64,000 nt of DNA from Monodelphis domestica (GCF_027887165.1 NC_077227.1:80493430-80557429), one strand, 5' to 3'. Shown: positions 32,501-43,479, counted from the stretch's first letter. Made by a program: numbers and translations. Notes: generated from the sequence alone by a model not told the origin.

Positions 32501-32989
32501 TTCAAGGGACCCTCTGAAAACTCACAGTTTCTCCTCCTACTCCATCTTATTTTTCTATATTCCCATTCTATGAGCTCTTCATTATAGATGCATGAATGGC
32601 TGGCATCATATAAGACTTCCTTCCACCAGGAATTATCCCTCTGCACCCCTCCCCCTGCTTATTTCATGTTAGTTGGAGCCCCATGTCCTCTACTTTGTAT
32701 GCATGACTTTCCTGGCTGGAATTTTTATTTATGCCCAGTGTTAGAAGAAAGATTCTGGGAAGTCATTTGGTGCATTAAAATGCCACTAGAGAGAGGATGT
32801 GAATAGCTACTAGTAGTGTAAGCTTTAATTAGCTTTTTTAAAAGTTAATGTTGCAGTAGTATTGAGGTTCATGGATGGAAGAAAAAGAAACATTCCAAGG
32901 CTAGTCATTTGAGTGGGAATGTGCTTTAAATGCTGAAATAGGCAATATGAAAAAGACTTGAATGTGAGTACATCTGACAGGCATATATT
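32501..32989. other. Unassigned sequence
   Basis: No gene or repeat recognised. Confidence 0.35.
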
Positions 32990-33235
32990 ATACCTTTCCC
33001 TACTAGGTGGATTCCCAGGCTGAACAATTATGACTATTGGTTGATTAGTAGATCAGTGTTCTCCCACAAGGAAGTCTTTATGGGGTACTGCCAAGGTCAA
33101 GCTTTGTTCATAGCCTATTCACCATTTTTTTAGCAATGATTTGAGTGATGACCTAGAAGGTAGCCTTATCGAATTGGCAGATGCCATAAAGCTGAGAAGG
33201 AAAGCCAATCTGCACACTAGATGACCATGTCAGAA
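32990..33235 (+). repeat. L3/CR1 LINE RT fragment
   Basis: 'gtactgccaaggtcaagctt', 'tagcaatgatttgagtgatg' and 'gaattggcagatgccataaa' are the CR1 RT blocks around GV(P)QG, NDL.D and the ADD.KL catalytic motif on the + strand. Confidence 0.6.
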
Positions 33236-33239
33236 TCAC

Positions 33240-33715
33240 AATTGTTAGCACTGGATCTCAGAAGCCATTTAGTCCCATTCACACTTAACCAGAAATCCCT
33301 GTTGTTGACAAATGGTGAATTAGTCTCAATTTGAAGACCTCCAGTGTTGGGAAATTTACTACCTCCTAAGTAAGCCAATTCATCTTTCATATAGCTCTAG
33401 TTATGAGGAAGCTTTCCTCATTACTTCAAGGCTAAATCTGCCTCTCTGCAGCATCCATCCATTGTTCCTGATTTTCCTTCTGGGGCCAGAGCAGAGGAAG
33501 CCTAATCCTTCTTCCCCAAAACAGTCCTTTAAGTACTTAAAACAAAGTGATCATGTCTCTCTTATCTTCTTTCTTCCAGGCTAAACATGCTTAATTTCCT
33601 CAAAACAAACCTCACAAGTCAGTATCGAACCTAGTCGGATGTTCCTCTCAATGTGCTCTAGTGTTTAAATGTCCTTAAAATGTGATACTCAGAACTGAAC
33701 AGATTGGGAGGGGGG
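33240..33715 (-). repeat. L3/CR1 LINE 3' end, convergent with the previous fragment
   Basis: Complement of the L3/CR1 3' end: 'gatctcagaagccatttagt', 'ttgaagacctccagtgttgg', 'atcttctttcttccaggcta', 'aacatgcttaatttcctcaa', 'gatactcagaactgaacaga'. Clear order, moderate divergence. Confidence 0.75.
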
Positions 33716-33719
33716 ATCC

Positions 33720-34020
33720 CATATTCCTCTTTTAGGATGCTAGACCTCAATGCAAACTAAGGTTACCATAATTTTTCTTTTTCTGTTATATCATTACTCT
33801 GATGCATAGTGAACTTACATTAAATTAAATTGTTTTCTTCAAAAATTTTTAAATCAGGCCTAATGGCTTTATATTATCTTGAGTTTTTTATTTTCAAATT
33901 ATTTTCAATTTTTTTGCTGTTTTACTTCCAAAAAGAACAGATAGAGTCTGAATACAGATTGAAGTATTTTTATTTAACTTTATTTTTCTTGGAATGTTTT
34001 TGTTGTTTGTATGTTCTTTC
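33720..34020. other. Unassigned AT-rich sequence
   Basis: Nothing recognised. Confidence 0.35.
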
Positions 34021-34024
34021 ATAA

Positions 34025-34200
34025 TATGACTAATATGGAAATATGTTTTGCATGACTGTGCATGTACAACCTATATCAAATTGCTAGCCTTCTCAGAAAA
34101 GGGGGAAGGTAGTGGGGAAGAGAGACAATTTAGAATTTTAAAAATGTTGAAAAGTATTTTTACATGTAATTGGATAAAACATAAAATATTAAATATCATA
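34025..34200 (+). repeat. L1 LINE 3' end
   Basis: 'taatatggaaatatgttttg', 'catgactgtgcatgtacaac', 'atcaaattgctagccttctc', 'tttttacatgtaattggata' and an A-rich end. This is the sense strand of the same L1 3' UTR found inverted elsewhere. Confidence 0.65.
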
Positions 34201-34289
34201 ATATTTTGAAAATTTTAACTTTTGTTTTCAGTACTAAATTTTTTCCCTTTCTTCAGTTCCTCCTTCATCCATTGATGCATGTGTCATTG

Positions 34290-34570
34290 ATGGTGATGAT
34301 GATAACTAACATTTATGATAGCACTAACGATGTGCCAGACACTGTGCTAAGTGTTTTACAATTATTTTGTCATTTGATCATTACAACAACCTTCGGAGAG
34401 AGGGGCCATTATTATCTCCATTTTATGGATGAGGAAATGGAAGCAAACTGAGGGTAAGTGACTTCCCAGGGTCACACAACTAGTAAGTGTGTGGGGCTGG
34501 ATTTGAATTCAGGTCTTCCTGATACTAGGCCTAATACCCTTTCTGTGGTGCTACATAGCTACCTTGAGAA
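34290..34570 (-). repeat. MIR SINE, near full length
   Basis: 'gataactaacatttatgata', 'tgtgccagacactgtgctaa', 'ccattttatggatgaggaaa', 'gggtaagtgacttcccaggg', 'tcacacaactagtaagtgtg', 'gtggtgctacatagctacct'. Confidence 0.85.
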
Positions 34571-34590
34571 GGCAAGAAATATGATCTCCT

Positions 34591-34591
<1 letters not shown>

Positions 34592-34654
<63 letters not shown>
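34592..34654. repeat. (TATC)n microsatellite
   Basis: About 16 uninterrupted TATC units directly after a MIR; likely polymorphic. Confidence 0.95.
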
Positions 34655-34689
34655 GAAGTCACACAAAACAGGCTTCCATATTAATCATA

Positions 34690-37610
34690 TTCTGAAGGGG
34701 AAAAAGCAATAAACATAAAGGGAAAAATTCTTCAATTACACTTTGAGTCTATCAATTTTCTATCTAGAGGATGGATAGCATTTTTATATCACAAGTCCTT
34801 TGAAACTGTGGTGGATAGTCATAATGATCAGTTATTTAGTCTTTCAGAGTTGCTTATCTTTACAATATTGCTGTTACTGTGTAAATTGTTCTCTTGGTTC
34901 TGCTCATTTCACCTTGCATCAGTTCATAAAAATCTTCTGATATTTTTCTGAAACTGTTCTCCTTGTCATTTCTTATAGCATGATAGTATTCCATTACATT
35001 CATATACTGTAACTTGTTCAGCTATTCCCTGATTAATGGGCATCCCCTCAGTTTCCAATTCTTTGCTTCCACAATAAGAGTTGCTATAAATACTTCTGTA
35101 CATTTGGGTCTTTTCCCCTTTTCTTTTATCTCCTTTTGAGTACAGAAGAATCTAGTAATGGTACTGCTTGGTTAAAGGATATGCAGAGTTTTATAGCCCT
35201 TTGGACATGGTTCCAAATTGTTCTCCAAAGTGACTGGACCAATTCATAGCTTCAACAATAGTGCCTTAGTGACCCCATTTTTCCACAAGTCCTCCAGCAT
35301 TTGTCCTTTTTGGTTTCTGTCATCTTAGCCAATATGTTAAGTGTGAGGCAGTAGTTTAAACTTGTTTTAATGTGCATTTCTCTAATTGCTAGGGATTTGG
35401 AGCATTTTGTATGACTATTGATAGCTTTGATTTCTTCCTCTAAAAACTGCCTGATCAAATAATCTGACCATTTATCAACTGGAAAATGGTTCCTAATTTT
35501 ATAAAATTGATTCAGTTAAGAAATAAGAACTTAGGGGGAAGCTAGGTGGCTCAGTGGATTGAGAGTCAGGCCCAGAGATGGGAGGTCCTGGGTTCAAATC
35601 TGGCCTCAGATACTTCCTAGCTGTGCGACCCTGGTCAAGTCACTTAACCCCCATTGCCTTGCCCTTACCACTCTTCTGCCTTGGAGCCAATACATAGTAT
35701 TGATTCTAAGATGGAAAGTAAGGGTTTAAAAAAAAGAAAAAAAGGAAAGAGAACTTAATCAGAGAAATGTGCCATATATTTACATTTTCCTCTTAGGCTT
35801 CTGATGTTCTTTTAATTTTACTTGCATTCATTTTGTTTGTGCAAAAATAATTTCAACTTATATAATCAAAATTATCCGTTTTACCTCCTGTGAACCCTTC
35901 TATCTTTGTTAGGTTATGAACTCTTCCCATACCCATAGGGCATTTCTTCCATGTTCTCCTAATTTGTGTTGGAATATAACATTTTCTATTCAGTTCTAAT
36001 CTTTTCCTCAGGAATGCATAAAAGTCATATTTTATTAAATATTCCCTCTATAGGATTATGTTCAGTTTTGATAGGTAGGTTATTCTTGATAGTAATTCTA
36101 ATTCCTTTGCCTTATGGAATATCATATTTAAACTCTCTGATTTATGAAATATTATGTGAACCTGACTGCAGAGATACAATGTTTCACTGGTTTCTTTCTG
36201 GCTGCCTTTCACCTTGGCTGAGAATTATAGAATTTGGCTATAATATTTTTGAGAGTTTTCATTTAGGGATCATTTTTAGGAGGTGAGAGGTAGATTCTTT
36301 TAATTTCTACTTTGCTTTTTGGTTCTTTGATATCTAGGTAGTTTTTCTTTATAATTTTTGAACTACTATTTCTAGGCTTATTTTTTTTATTATAGCTTTC
36401 AAGTAGTCCAATAATTCTTAAATTATCTCTCCTGAATCTATTTTCTAGGTCAGTTATTTTTACTATGTGATATTTACATTTTTATTTTTTCAGGTTTTGG
36501 ACTTTTTTCTATTGTTTCTTGATGTTTTATGGATTTCCTAGCTTCCTCTTGACCAATCCTATTTTTTAGGGAGTTATTTTCTTCAGTGTCTCTTTCTGTG
36601 TTTCTTTTAAAAAGTGAATAATTCTCTTTTCAAAATTCTCTTACATTGCTCTAATTTCTTTTCTCAATTTTCCCTCTCTCATTCTTATTTAATTTTAAAA
36701 ATCTTTTAGAACTTTTAAAGAAAATTCCTTTGTTTAGCTCTTCTTAGATTGCGTGTTGAGTTTGCGTTCAATCTTCATTTTTCTTTGAGTCTTTGCTTTT
36801 AGATATTTTTCACTATCTGTCTTCTTATGGGTTTAGGTCTTGACCTTCCTTATCCCTACATTAGATTTTTATGATCAGGTTCTTTTTTATTGTTTACTCA
36901 TATTTTTTTTTCAGCCCATTATTTTACTTTAGACTTTATGTTAGAGTTGGGCTCTATTTTCCCCTGGGATTGAGGGAAATATCTGGGCCAATATTATTAC
37001 TTGTGTATCATGCTTCCCTCTCCCCCTACCCCTCTCCCCTTACCCCCCCCCACCCCAAATAACCAATCTGGGGAATTGCTTTCATGGTATTGTGATCTGG
37101 GGAGAGGTTTGGTCACTGTCCTCCTGGTTGGCACTCTTGTCCTTAATTGGGTAGGGCTTTTGCTGATAATTGCAACCACTCCTCTCCTTTTTGGAACTAT
37201 GAGCCAAACCTGAATAATAGGCAATGGGTCTTGTAAATTGAGCCTGATCTTGTGCCCATTACTAGCACAGAGATCCTTTGGAATCTCTTTATGACCAGGT
37301 GTTCAGACTTCTTACCATCCCTGGGCACTGGGCACTCCCAGCATACTGCTGCCACTATTACTACTATATCTGAGGCCTACAGCTGATGCCATTCCTCTGT
37401 GTTAGCTCCCACTCCAATGTCCACAGACTTCATTTTCTGTCCTCTTAAACTATCCTAGGCTGGAAAATTACTCACTATGAATTATTTTGGTTTACCCATT
37501 CAGAATTCAATTTGATATACTTTTAAAAGTTGATTAGAGGAGTATGCTGGGAGAACTTGGCAAAATTGCTCATTTCACTCTGCCCTGTTGACTCTGACTC
37601 CCTTTCAAAC
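34690..37610 (-). repeat. L1 LINE with large internal deletion (5' UTR and ORF1 joined to ORF2 C-terminus and 3' UTR)
   Basis: Minus strand, from right to left: a 5' UTR (about 37,610-37,000) and an ORF1 coiled coil. The conserved ORF1 block GERDNLRIIGLLESYN lies near 36,400, with ORF1 C-terminal phrases down to about 36,030. The sequence then jumps straight to the ORF2 C-terminal region. At 35,250-35,460 this reads EEEIKAINSHTKCSKSLAIR followed by EMHIKT, and the 3' UTR runs to about 34,690. The expected ORF2 endonuclease and RT core (about 3.5 kb) is missing. A SINE sits at 35,534-35,749. Several stops; inactive. Confidence 0.8.
35534..35749 (+). mobile_element. Marsupial tRNA-SINE (MAR1/SINE1 type), full length, nested in L1
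   Basis: 'gggggaagctaggtggctca', 'gagagtcaggcccagagatg', 'gtgcgaccctggtcaagtca', 'accactcttctgccttggag', then a mixed A-rich tail. Exact 8-bp target duplication agaactta at 35,526-35,533 and 35,750-35,757. Confidence 0.95.
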
Positions 37611-37669
37611 TCATTTCTTTTTCATAAGAACTGTTGCTTAGCCGAACTTCACTCATACTGTACCTACGT

Positions 37670-37815
37670 AGCTAGGTGATATAGTAAATATAACATTGGA
37701 TCTGGAGTCAGAAGGACCTGAATTCAAATCTTGCCTCAGGAACTTAATAGCTTAATAGGCTTAGTACAATGCCTGGCACATAGAAGGCTCTTAATAAATG
37801 CCTGTTTCCTTCCTC
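37670..37815 (+). repeat. THER1/MIR SINE with L2-like end
   Basis: 'gctaggtgatatagtaaata', 'ggatctggagtcagaaggac', 'gaattcaaatcttgcctcag', then directly 'gcctggcacatagaaggctc' and 'ttaataaatgcc'. Confidence 0.65.
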
Positions 37816-37954
37816 AGCTATGTATGTGTTGTTGATTTTGAAAAATTTAAGTGAAGAACTTTACATTTATGCCTATTAAATTTCATCTTATTATATTCAA
37901 CCCATCATTCTAGCCTGTCAAGACATTTTTGCATACTGGCTTTACAATAGTTAT

Positions 37955-38766
37955 CACAAATATTCATGTATCAAGGCCTATACTAGATACTGGGAATACA
38001 AAGATAACAAGGAAAAACAAAATGCCTTCCAAAAGGGTATGTTCTTTTGGAGAAAACCACATTTAGATATGTAGGTACATACAAGGCAATTTTGTGAAAG
38101 AGAGCATCAGAAGCTAATGACCTCAATAAAACTTTCATATAGAAGGTGATACTTCAGATAAATTTTGAAGGAAACAAGAAATTCTTAGAGGCAAAATTGA
38201 GGAGGGAGTGCATCTTAGACACGAGGGACAGCCAATGAAAGATAGATACAGTAGTTGGAGTTGGAATTTTCCATGTGAGGAGCAGCAAGAAGGCCAGTTT
38301 GACTGCATCACAGCACACAAGAAGAGGAATAGTTAATAACAAGGCTGGAGAGATAGGTTGGGGCCAGATTGTAAAGTACTTTAAAAACCAAACAGAATAC
38401 GAATATTTAGTCTCAAAGTCAATAGGGAGCCATTGGAATTTGTTAAGTAGAGGAGTTACATGGCCAAACGTATATTTTAGGGAAATCATGTTAGCAATGT
38501 AGGATAGATAGGAATAGGGAGAGACTTGAGACCAATTAGGGAGTATTGCAAGAATTCAAATGAGAGAAGGTGGCTTAAACAGAGAAGATGGTCAGGATTG
38601 CTGGGAGATGGGGACAGATAGAAGAGATGTTGTGGGAAACAATAAGACGACAAATCACTGGATAGTGGGGTAAGGGAGAATGAGGGTTTCAAGGACTACG
38701 TCAAGATTGTATACTTGGGTAACTGGAAGAATGATGGTGCCCTGGACAGAAATAATTAAGTTCAGG

Positions 38767-38813
<47 letters not shown>

Positions 38814-39300
38814 GTAGAGGGGAGGGGGAAGATAATGAATTTTCCTTTGATGTTGAGTTTGCGATGCCTATGCGACATACAGTTTGAAATATCTTATAGC
38901 CAGTTGTAAATGTTTGACTGAAGTCTCAAGGAGAGAGATAACAGCTAGATATGGGAATCTGGGAATCATCTGCATAGAGAGGGTAATTGAACCTATGAGA
39001 GGTGATGAGGTCAAGTGAGAGTTGAGATCTCTCTGCAGTGAGAGAGAGTAGAGAAAGAAGAGAGAAGGGTCCAAAGTAAAGCTTTGGGAGACACCCCAAA
39101 TTAGGATGATATAGAAAATGAATCAGAAAAGGGGATTAAGAAGGAGTGGTTTGGAGACAGGTAGGGTGAGAATCAAGGAAGAGCAGTGTCATGAAAATCC
39201 AGAGAGCAAAGGATATCCAGGATTTGAGGGTTATAAAGAGCTCCAAATGCTACAGAGAAGTAAAGGAGCCAAGGATTCAGGGGAAAGTCATTAGATTTGG
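37955..39300 (-). repeat. L2 LINE, long 3' half including RT C-terminal region
   Basis: About 1.35 kb of continuous inverted L2. It runs from the tail ('aaggcctatactagatactg', 'gggaatacaaagataacaag') through the ORF2 C-terminal region, where the minus strand from 38,440 down reads THVTPLLNKFQ-like and PISPALLL-like blocks, to the RT blocks ('gttgagtttgcgatgcctat', 'gaatcatctgcatagagagg'). A (GT)n run lies inside at 38,771. Confidence 0.8.
38771..38811. repeat. (GT)n microsatellite
   Basis: About 20 uninterrupted GT units within the L2 copy. Confidence 0.95.
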
Positions 39301-39494
39301 TGAGTAAAAGATCATTGCATTATCTGAAACTTTGATAAACATTCCTTATATGCCTTTATCCAAGTTACTGAGAAAAATATCGAGGAACACAGAGCCAGAG
39401 ACAGATTCCAGGGGGATTCCATTAGAGTCCTATCTTCAAGATGACTTTGATTCATTAGTGAGTTCTCTGGGTTCAGTCATTCAACCAATTCCAA

Positions 39495-40330
39495 ATCTAC
39501 CTTGTTATCTGTTTATATTATCTAACCTCCAATGTTCCTTTACTGAAGAAAGCAATCCTTTTTTCTCCCTAATTGATTCCTTGTCCCATTACCCTCAGAA
39601 GTTGTTTGAAATCTCTTCTCTCCTTAATCTTTCCACACAGCCTTCTTCCCCTATTATCTCAGGACCTCATCTACCATTTTACTGAGAAAATGGAGGCCAT
39701 TTGCTATGAGTTCCCATTCTTTCCCTTCTCTTCATCTCAAAATTGATAGCATCTCCCACTCTTTCCTCTGGTCTCTAATAATGAGGCAGCATTTTTTCCT
39801 TGCCAAGCTAAACCCCTCTTCATAAGACCTTGATCCCAGCCTCTCCCATTTTTGCCAGAAAATTGCTTCAATTATCCTCATTCTCCTTTATTTTCAGTTT
39901 CTCCCCATGTATTTGTTCTTTCAGTGTGGCATACAAATATACTCATTACCCCCATTCTTAAAAAGCCTCTACAAGATCCTATCAATCCTTCAATCTAGTA
40001 TTCTATTTTTCCTTCTTTTTTTAAAATTCTAACGCCTAGAAAAACCTATCTACACTCATTGTCTTCACTTCCTCTTTTCTCACTCTGTCAGACCTTTGCA
40101 GTCTGGCTTGCAACCTCATCACTTAACTAAAACATCTCTCTCAAGTTATCAATGTAATAGATCTGATGGTCTTTTCTCAGTCCTCCTCCCTCTTGGTGTC
40201 TTTGCTGTATTAGACACTACTGACCATCTTTTCCTCTATGGGATGTTGCTATTCTGCTTTCTCATGATTCTTCACCTCTGACAACTCTTTCTCAGTCTCC
40301 CTTGCTCATTCTTCATCCATACCATGCCCA
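39495..40330 (+). repeat. L2 LINE ORF2 fragment
   Basis: 'tctaccattttactgagaaa', 'gaggccatttgctatgagtt', 'aaaaagcctctacaagatcc', then at 40,093-40,260 a frame reading LQSGLQPHHLTKTSLSSYQ and VFAVLDTTDHLFL. This is the L2 RT segment LQSGFRPHHSTETAL...D..AAFDTVDH. Diverged and broken. Confidence 0.75.
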
Positions 40331-40428
40331 ATATTGGCTTCACCTAGGCAGTACATGAGTTGGAAGCCACCATCCCCCATAATTGCTTTGACAGGGAAAG
40401 CAAATATCCCTCTACTTCCTTGTCCATG

Positions 40429-40588
40429 AAGAGAGAGAGACAGAGACAGAGACAGAGACAGAGACAGAGAGACAGAGAGAGACAGAGAAAGAGACAGAGA
40501 GACAGAGAGAGAGACAGAGAGACAGAGACAGAGACAGAGAGACAGAGACAGAGACAGAGAGACAGAGACAGAGACAGAGACAGAGAGT
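40429..40588. repeat. (GAGACA)n / (GA)n low-complexity array
   Basis: About 160 bp of interrupted GAGACA and GA units. It lacks stop codons in some frames, which creates a spurious Arg/Gln/Glu-rich open frame. Confidence 0.95.
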
Positions 40589-40606
40589 TATTAAGAAAGG
40601 AAGTTG

Positions 40607-40810
40607 GGGGCAGCTGGGTACTCAGTGGATTGAGAGCCAGGCCTAGAGATGGGAAGTCCTAGGTTCCAATCTGGCCTCAGACACTTCCTAGCTATGTGAC
40701 CCTGGGCAAGTCACTTAACCCCCATTGCCTAGCCCTTACTGCACTTCTGCCTAGAAACCAATACCCAATATTGATTCTAAGATGGAGGGCAAGTTGTTGT
40801 TTTTTTTTAA
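40607..40810 (+). mobile_element. Marsupial tRNA-SINE (MAR1/SINE1 type)
   Basis: 'ggggcagctgggtactcagt', 'gagagccaggcctagagatg', 'cacttctgcctagaaaccaa', 'gatggagggcaag'. Imperfect flanking repeats (aagaaaggaagttg and aaagaaagttg) suggest the target duplication. Confidence 0.85.
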
Positions 40811-41494
40811 AGAAAGTTGTCTTTCTCTTTAAAGTCTATAGAATGCATGCCACTTCCTGGCTCAGAGGTCAGTTCTCTTTGATACAGACATTCCTTGTTA
40901 CTGCCATGTTGACCAATAGACCAATAAGGAGATTGCTTTCTCACTTCAGGTGAGTTGTACTCAGCTCCATTCATGCTCAGTGGCATGTGTTCTAAGCCAA
41001 CCTTCCCAGGTGTATAGCACTCCCTTGATCTACTGGTCTAGTAAACTTGTCAGGAAAGGAAATGAGGTTAGTCTAGCAGGATGTGCTCCTGATAAAGCCA
41101 TTCTGGGCTCTTAATGATTCCTCCTTCCTTCTCATAAAACCCACCATAAAGTGGTGCATATTAGTGCATACTAGAATTTTGACAAAATTCAAATCAGACT
41201 CACTGGTCTGTTTTTGGAAAAACTACACTCTATTCTCATTTTAGAAAATATTTGCCCACTTCCAGGTTCAAGGCACCTCTCATTTTTTCTAGTTTTTTTA
41301 GAGGTCAAGGTCAATGTCTAGTAATTACACCTGTCAGTTCCTTCAGTACTTTGGGATGTCGTTTGTTCAGGTCTACTGATTTGAACTTCCTCTCTTTCCA
41401 TATCTTCACTAATATTAAGTTTCAAATTCTTGTTAACCATTTGTGTTCAAGACTTCCTAGTCTAAAAATAACTTTTTTGAATACGCAAATACAG

Positions 41495-41740
41495 AAATAA
41501 TAACTGATATTTATGTACCACATTAAGGCTTGGAAGGGGCTTTATATAAATAATCTTATCTGTGCCTCACAATTCTTAGCAAGTTAAGTGTGACAGACAT
41601 TATTATAGCCATTTTACAGAAGAACAAATTGAAGTCCAATTAGGGCAAATCATCATTAAACTTGTGTCAGAGGCAGGATTTGAACCTGTCTTCCTGAATG
41701 TAGAACCAGTACTCTATCTCCTTTGTTACATTTGCTGCTC
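41495..41740 (-). repeat. MIR SINE
   Basis: 'aataataactgatatttatg', 'atagccattttacagaagaa', 'ggcaggatttgaacctgtct', 'ccagtactctatctcctttg'. Confidence 0.75.
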
Positions 41741-41937
41741 AGAGATAAGAATGAAAGCTGAATTCTACTCTCTCTGAAATGCATTTTATCATCAATCTAC
41801 CTACTCTGAACTTTAATCCTAATCCATTTTTTTATCTTCTTGCCCCAACATGGATAATTCTTTATTTTATTCTTATCATTCATTGCCAGCCTCAGCTCAT
41901 CCTGAACTTATGCTAGCTTTATAGAACTATGCTACTC

Positions 41938-42145
41938 TTTTTTTTTTTTTTAAACCCTTACCTTCCATCTTGGAGTCAATACTGTGTATTGGCTCCAAGG
42001 CAGAAGAGTGGTAAGGGCTAGGCAATGGGGGTCAAGTGACTTGCCCAGGGTCACACAGCTAGGAAGTGGCTGAGGCCGGATTTGAACCTAGGACCTCCCG
42101 TCTCTAGGCCTGGTTCTCAATCCACTGAGCTACCCAGCTGCCCCC
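41938..42145 (-). mobile_element. Marsupial tRNA-SINE, full length (first of a pair at one target)
   Basis: Poly-T start, 'aaacccttaccttccatctt', 'ggcagaagagtggtaagggc', 'cttgcccagggtcacacagc', and the 5' end 'gagctacccagctgccccc'. Bounded by gctactc at 41,931-41,937 and 42,146-42,152. Confidence 0.9.
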
Positions 42146-42152
42146 GCTACTC

Positions 42153-42305
42153 TTTTTTTTAACCCTTACCTTCCATCTTACAATCAATATTGGGTATTGG
42201 TTCCAAGGCAGAAGAGTGGTAAGGGCTAGGCAGTGGGGGTTAAGTGACTTGCCCAGGGTCACACAGTTAGGAAGTGTCTGAGGTCAGATTTGAACCCAGG
42301 ACCGT
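42153..42305 (-). mobile_element. Marsupial tRNA-SINE, 5'-truncated (second of a pair at one target)
   Basis: Poly-T start, 'aacccttaccttccatctta', 'ggcagaagagtggtaagggc', 'gatttgaacccaggacc', then truncated. Bounded by gctactc at 42,146-42,152 and gccactc at 42,306-42,312. Confidence 0.9.
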
Positions 42306-42790
42306 GCCACTCTTATATTCATCTTGAATTATTTATTTTTGCTTCCATTTTTAAAAACCCTAAGTTGTCAATAAGCTATTCAATAAATTAATACATAAGT
42401 CTTTCCCCCAACACTTACATTTGTTATTGGAAGTATTTGCATTTATGTCTTTAAAATTGCATTCTTGAGCACATCCCTCCCTCTCTGACAGATTTCCACT
42501 CTGAGATTCTATGCCATGATTCCTACCTATCTTTTTTCCCGAAGTCTATGAAATTACCCCTCCAAACGTCTTGGGCCTCTGACCTAGCCCAGATTTCTTC
42601 TCGTCTATCATGAATTTCCTTACAAGGTCTTTAGCACTTCAATTTATTGATAAATTTTTCCTTTTTCAGCATAATTAGGTCAAGAAAAGTTCCACTCATT
42701 TCTTCCATCTTTTAAAGAATGAAATTACCATTAAGGTAAGTCAAGGATTCATTAGCAGCTTTCCATTTGGTATAGAGAAAGCTCTAAAAG
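42306..42790 (-). repeat. Mostly unassigned; possible further L3/CR1 sequence
   Basis: Phrases such as 'aggtcaagaaaagttccact' and 'gaatgaaattaccattaagg' (42,680-42,737) recall the inverted 5' part of L3/CR1. That would make this a continuation of the copy ending at 41,420. Weak. Confidence 0.3.
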
Positions 42791-42791
42791 A

Positions 42792-42850
42792 TGAATGAAT
42801 GAATGAATGAATGAATGAATGAATGAATGAGTGAATGAATGAATGAGTGA
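42792..42850. repeat. (GAAT)n microsatellite
   Basis: About 14 GAAT/GAGT units at the left edge of an L2 tail. Confidence 0.9.
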
Positions 42851-42852
42851 CT

Positions 42853-43000
42853 TACTAAGCACTTGCTATATGGCAAGTACTGTGTAACATAGCATGCCAA
42901 ATTCTGGGGGTGCAAATAGAAAAGAAAGACAGTCCCTGCTCTCAAGGAGCTACCATCATAATGGGGAAGATGAAAACAGATTTCTGTTCAAGTCAGATGG
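42853..43000 (-). repeat. L2 LINE 3' tail
   Basis: 'ttactaagcacttgctatat', 'ggcaagtactgtgtaacata', 'acagtccctgctctcaagga', 'gctaccatcataatggggaa'. Confidence 0.7.
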
Positions 43001-43237
43001 AGAGATTCCCTGGTCCTTAGGATAGTGGTAAAGCAGATGTTAGTGACTTTTAAAATGTTCTTTCCACTGATAAAATCACATAAGCTTCTGGTGCTAAATC
43101 ACTTGATAGTGCCAAGGACTTGGGTGGAAAGACTGTCATCTAGATAATATTACTACTACCAAGGGTTCTTGGCTTTACCAAACTGGCAGTGGCCATTTGG
43201 TCAGCTTTTGGCATTGCTTTCAAGCAAACAAACATTT

Positions 43238-43465
43238 TTGTTGTTGTTGAGTCATTTTCAAAATATCTGACTCTTTGTCATTCCATTTGGGGTTTTCTTG
43301 GCAAAGACACTGAAGTGGTTTGCCTTATCCTTCTCTAGCTCATTTGCTGAGGATAAAGAATTGAGGCAACGAGGGTTAAGTGACATGACCAGGGTCATAC
43401 AGCTAGTAAGTATCTGAAACCAGATACTTAACTCTTCCTGTCTCTAGGCCTGGCACTCTATAAGC
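43238..43465 (-). mobile_element. SINE with RTE/BovB-like tail
   Basis: 'ttgttgttgttgagtcattt', 'ccatttggggttttcttggc', 'aaagacactgaagtggtttg', 'catacagctagtaagtatct', 'ctctaggcctggcactctat'. Confidence 0.8.
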
Positions 43466-43479
43466 ACTAACTTTATTTG

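Larger units (their letters stand above)
37835..41420 (-). repeat. L3/CR1 LINE RT region, one ancient copy split by later insertions
   Basis: Three pieces are collinear with an inverted CR1 RT. 37,835-37,950 carries 'gaactttacatttatgccta' and 'ttaaatttcatcttattata'. 39,305-39,490 carries 'tatgcctttatccaagttac', 'agattccagggggattccat' (the GVPQGS motif inverted) and 'ggttcagtcattcaaccaat'. 41,015-41,420 carries 'ttgatctactggtctagtaa', 'cagactcactggtctgtttt' and 'ttcagtactttgggatgtcg'. The gaps hold an L2 in each orientation, a simple repeat and a SINE. Confidence 0.7.

Noticed and set aside
38154-38489. Minus-strand open frame of about 111 codons
   Set aside because: It is L2 LINE ORF2 C-terminal coding sequence, not a host gene.
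40360-40662. Open frame of about 100 codons with RQRQRDRE-type repeats
   Set aside because: Produced by the GAGACA/GA array; no start context or homolog.
42792-42850. Regular GAAT spacing, considered as a CRISPR-like or satellite array
   Set aside because: A plain tetranucleotide microsatellite with no spacers. Several repeats in the window are microsatellites, and none forms a repeat-spacer array.
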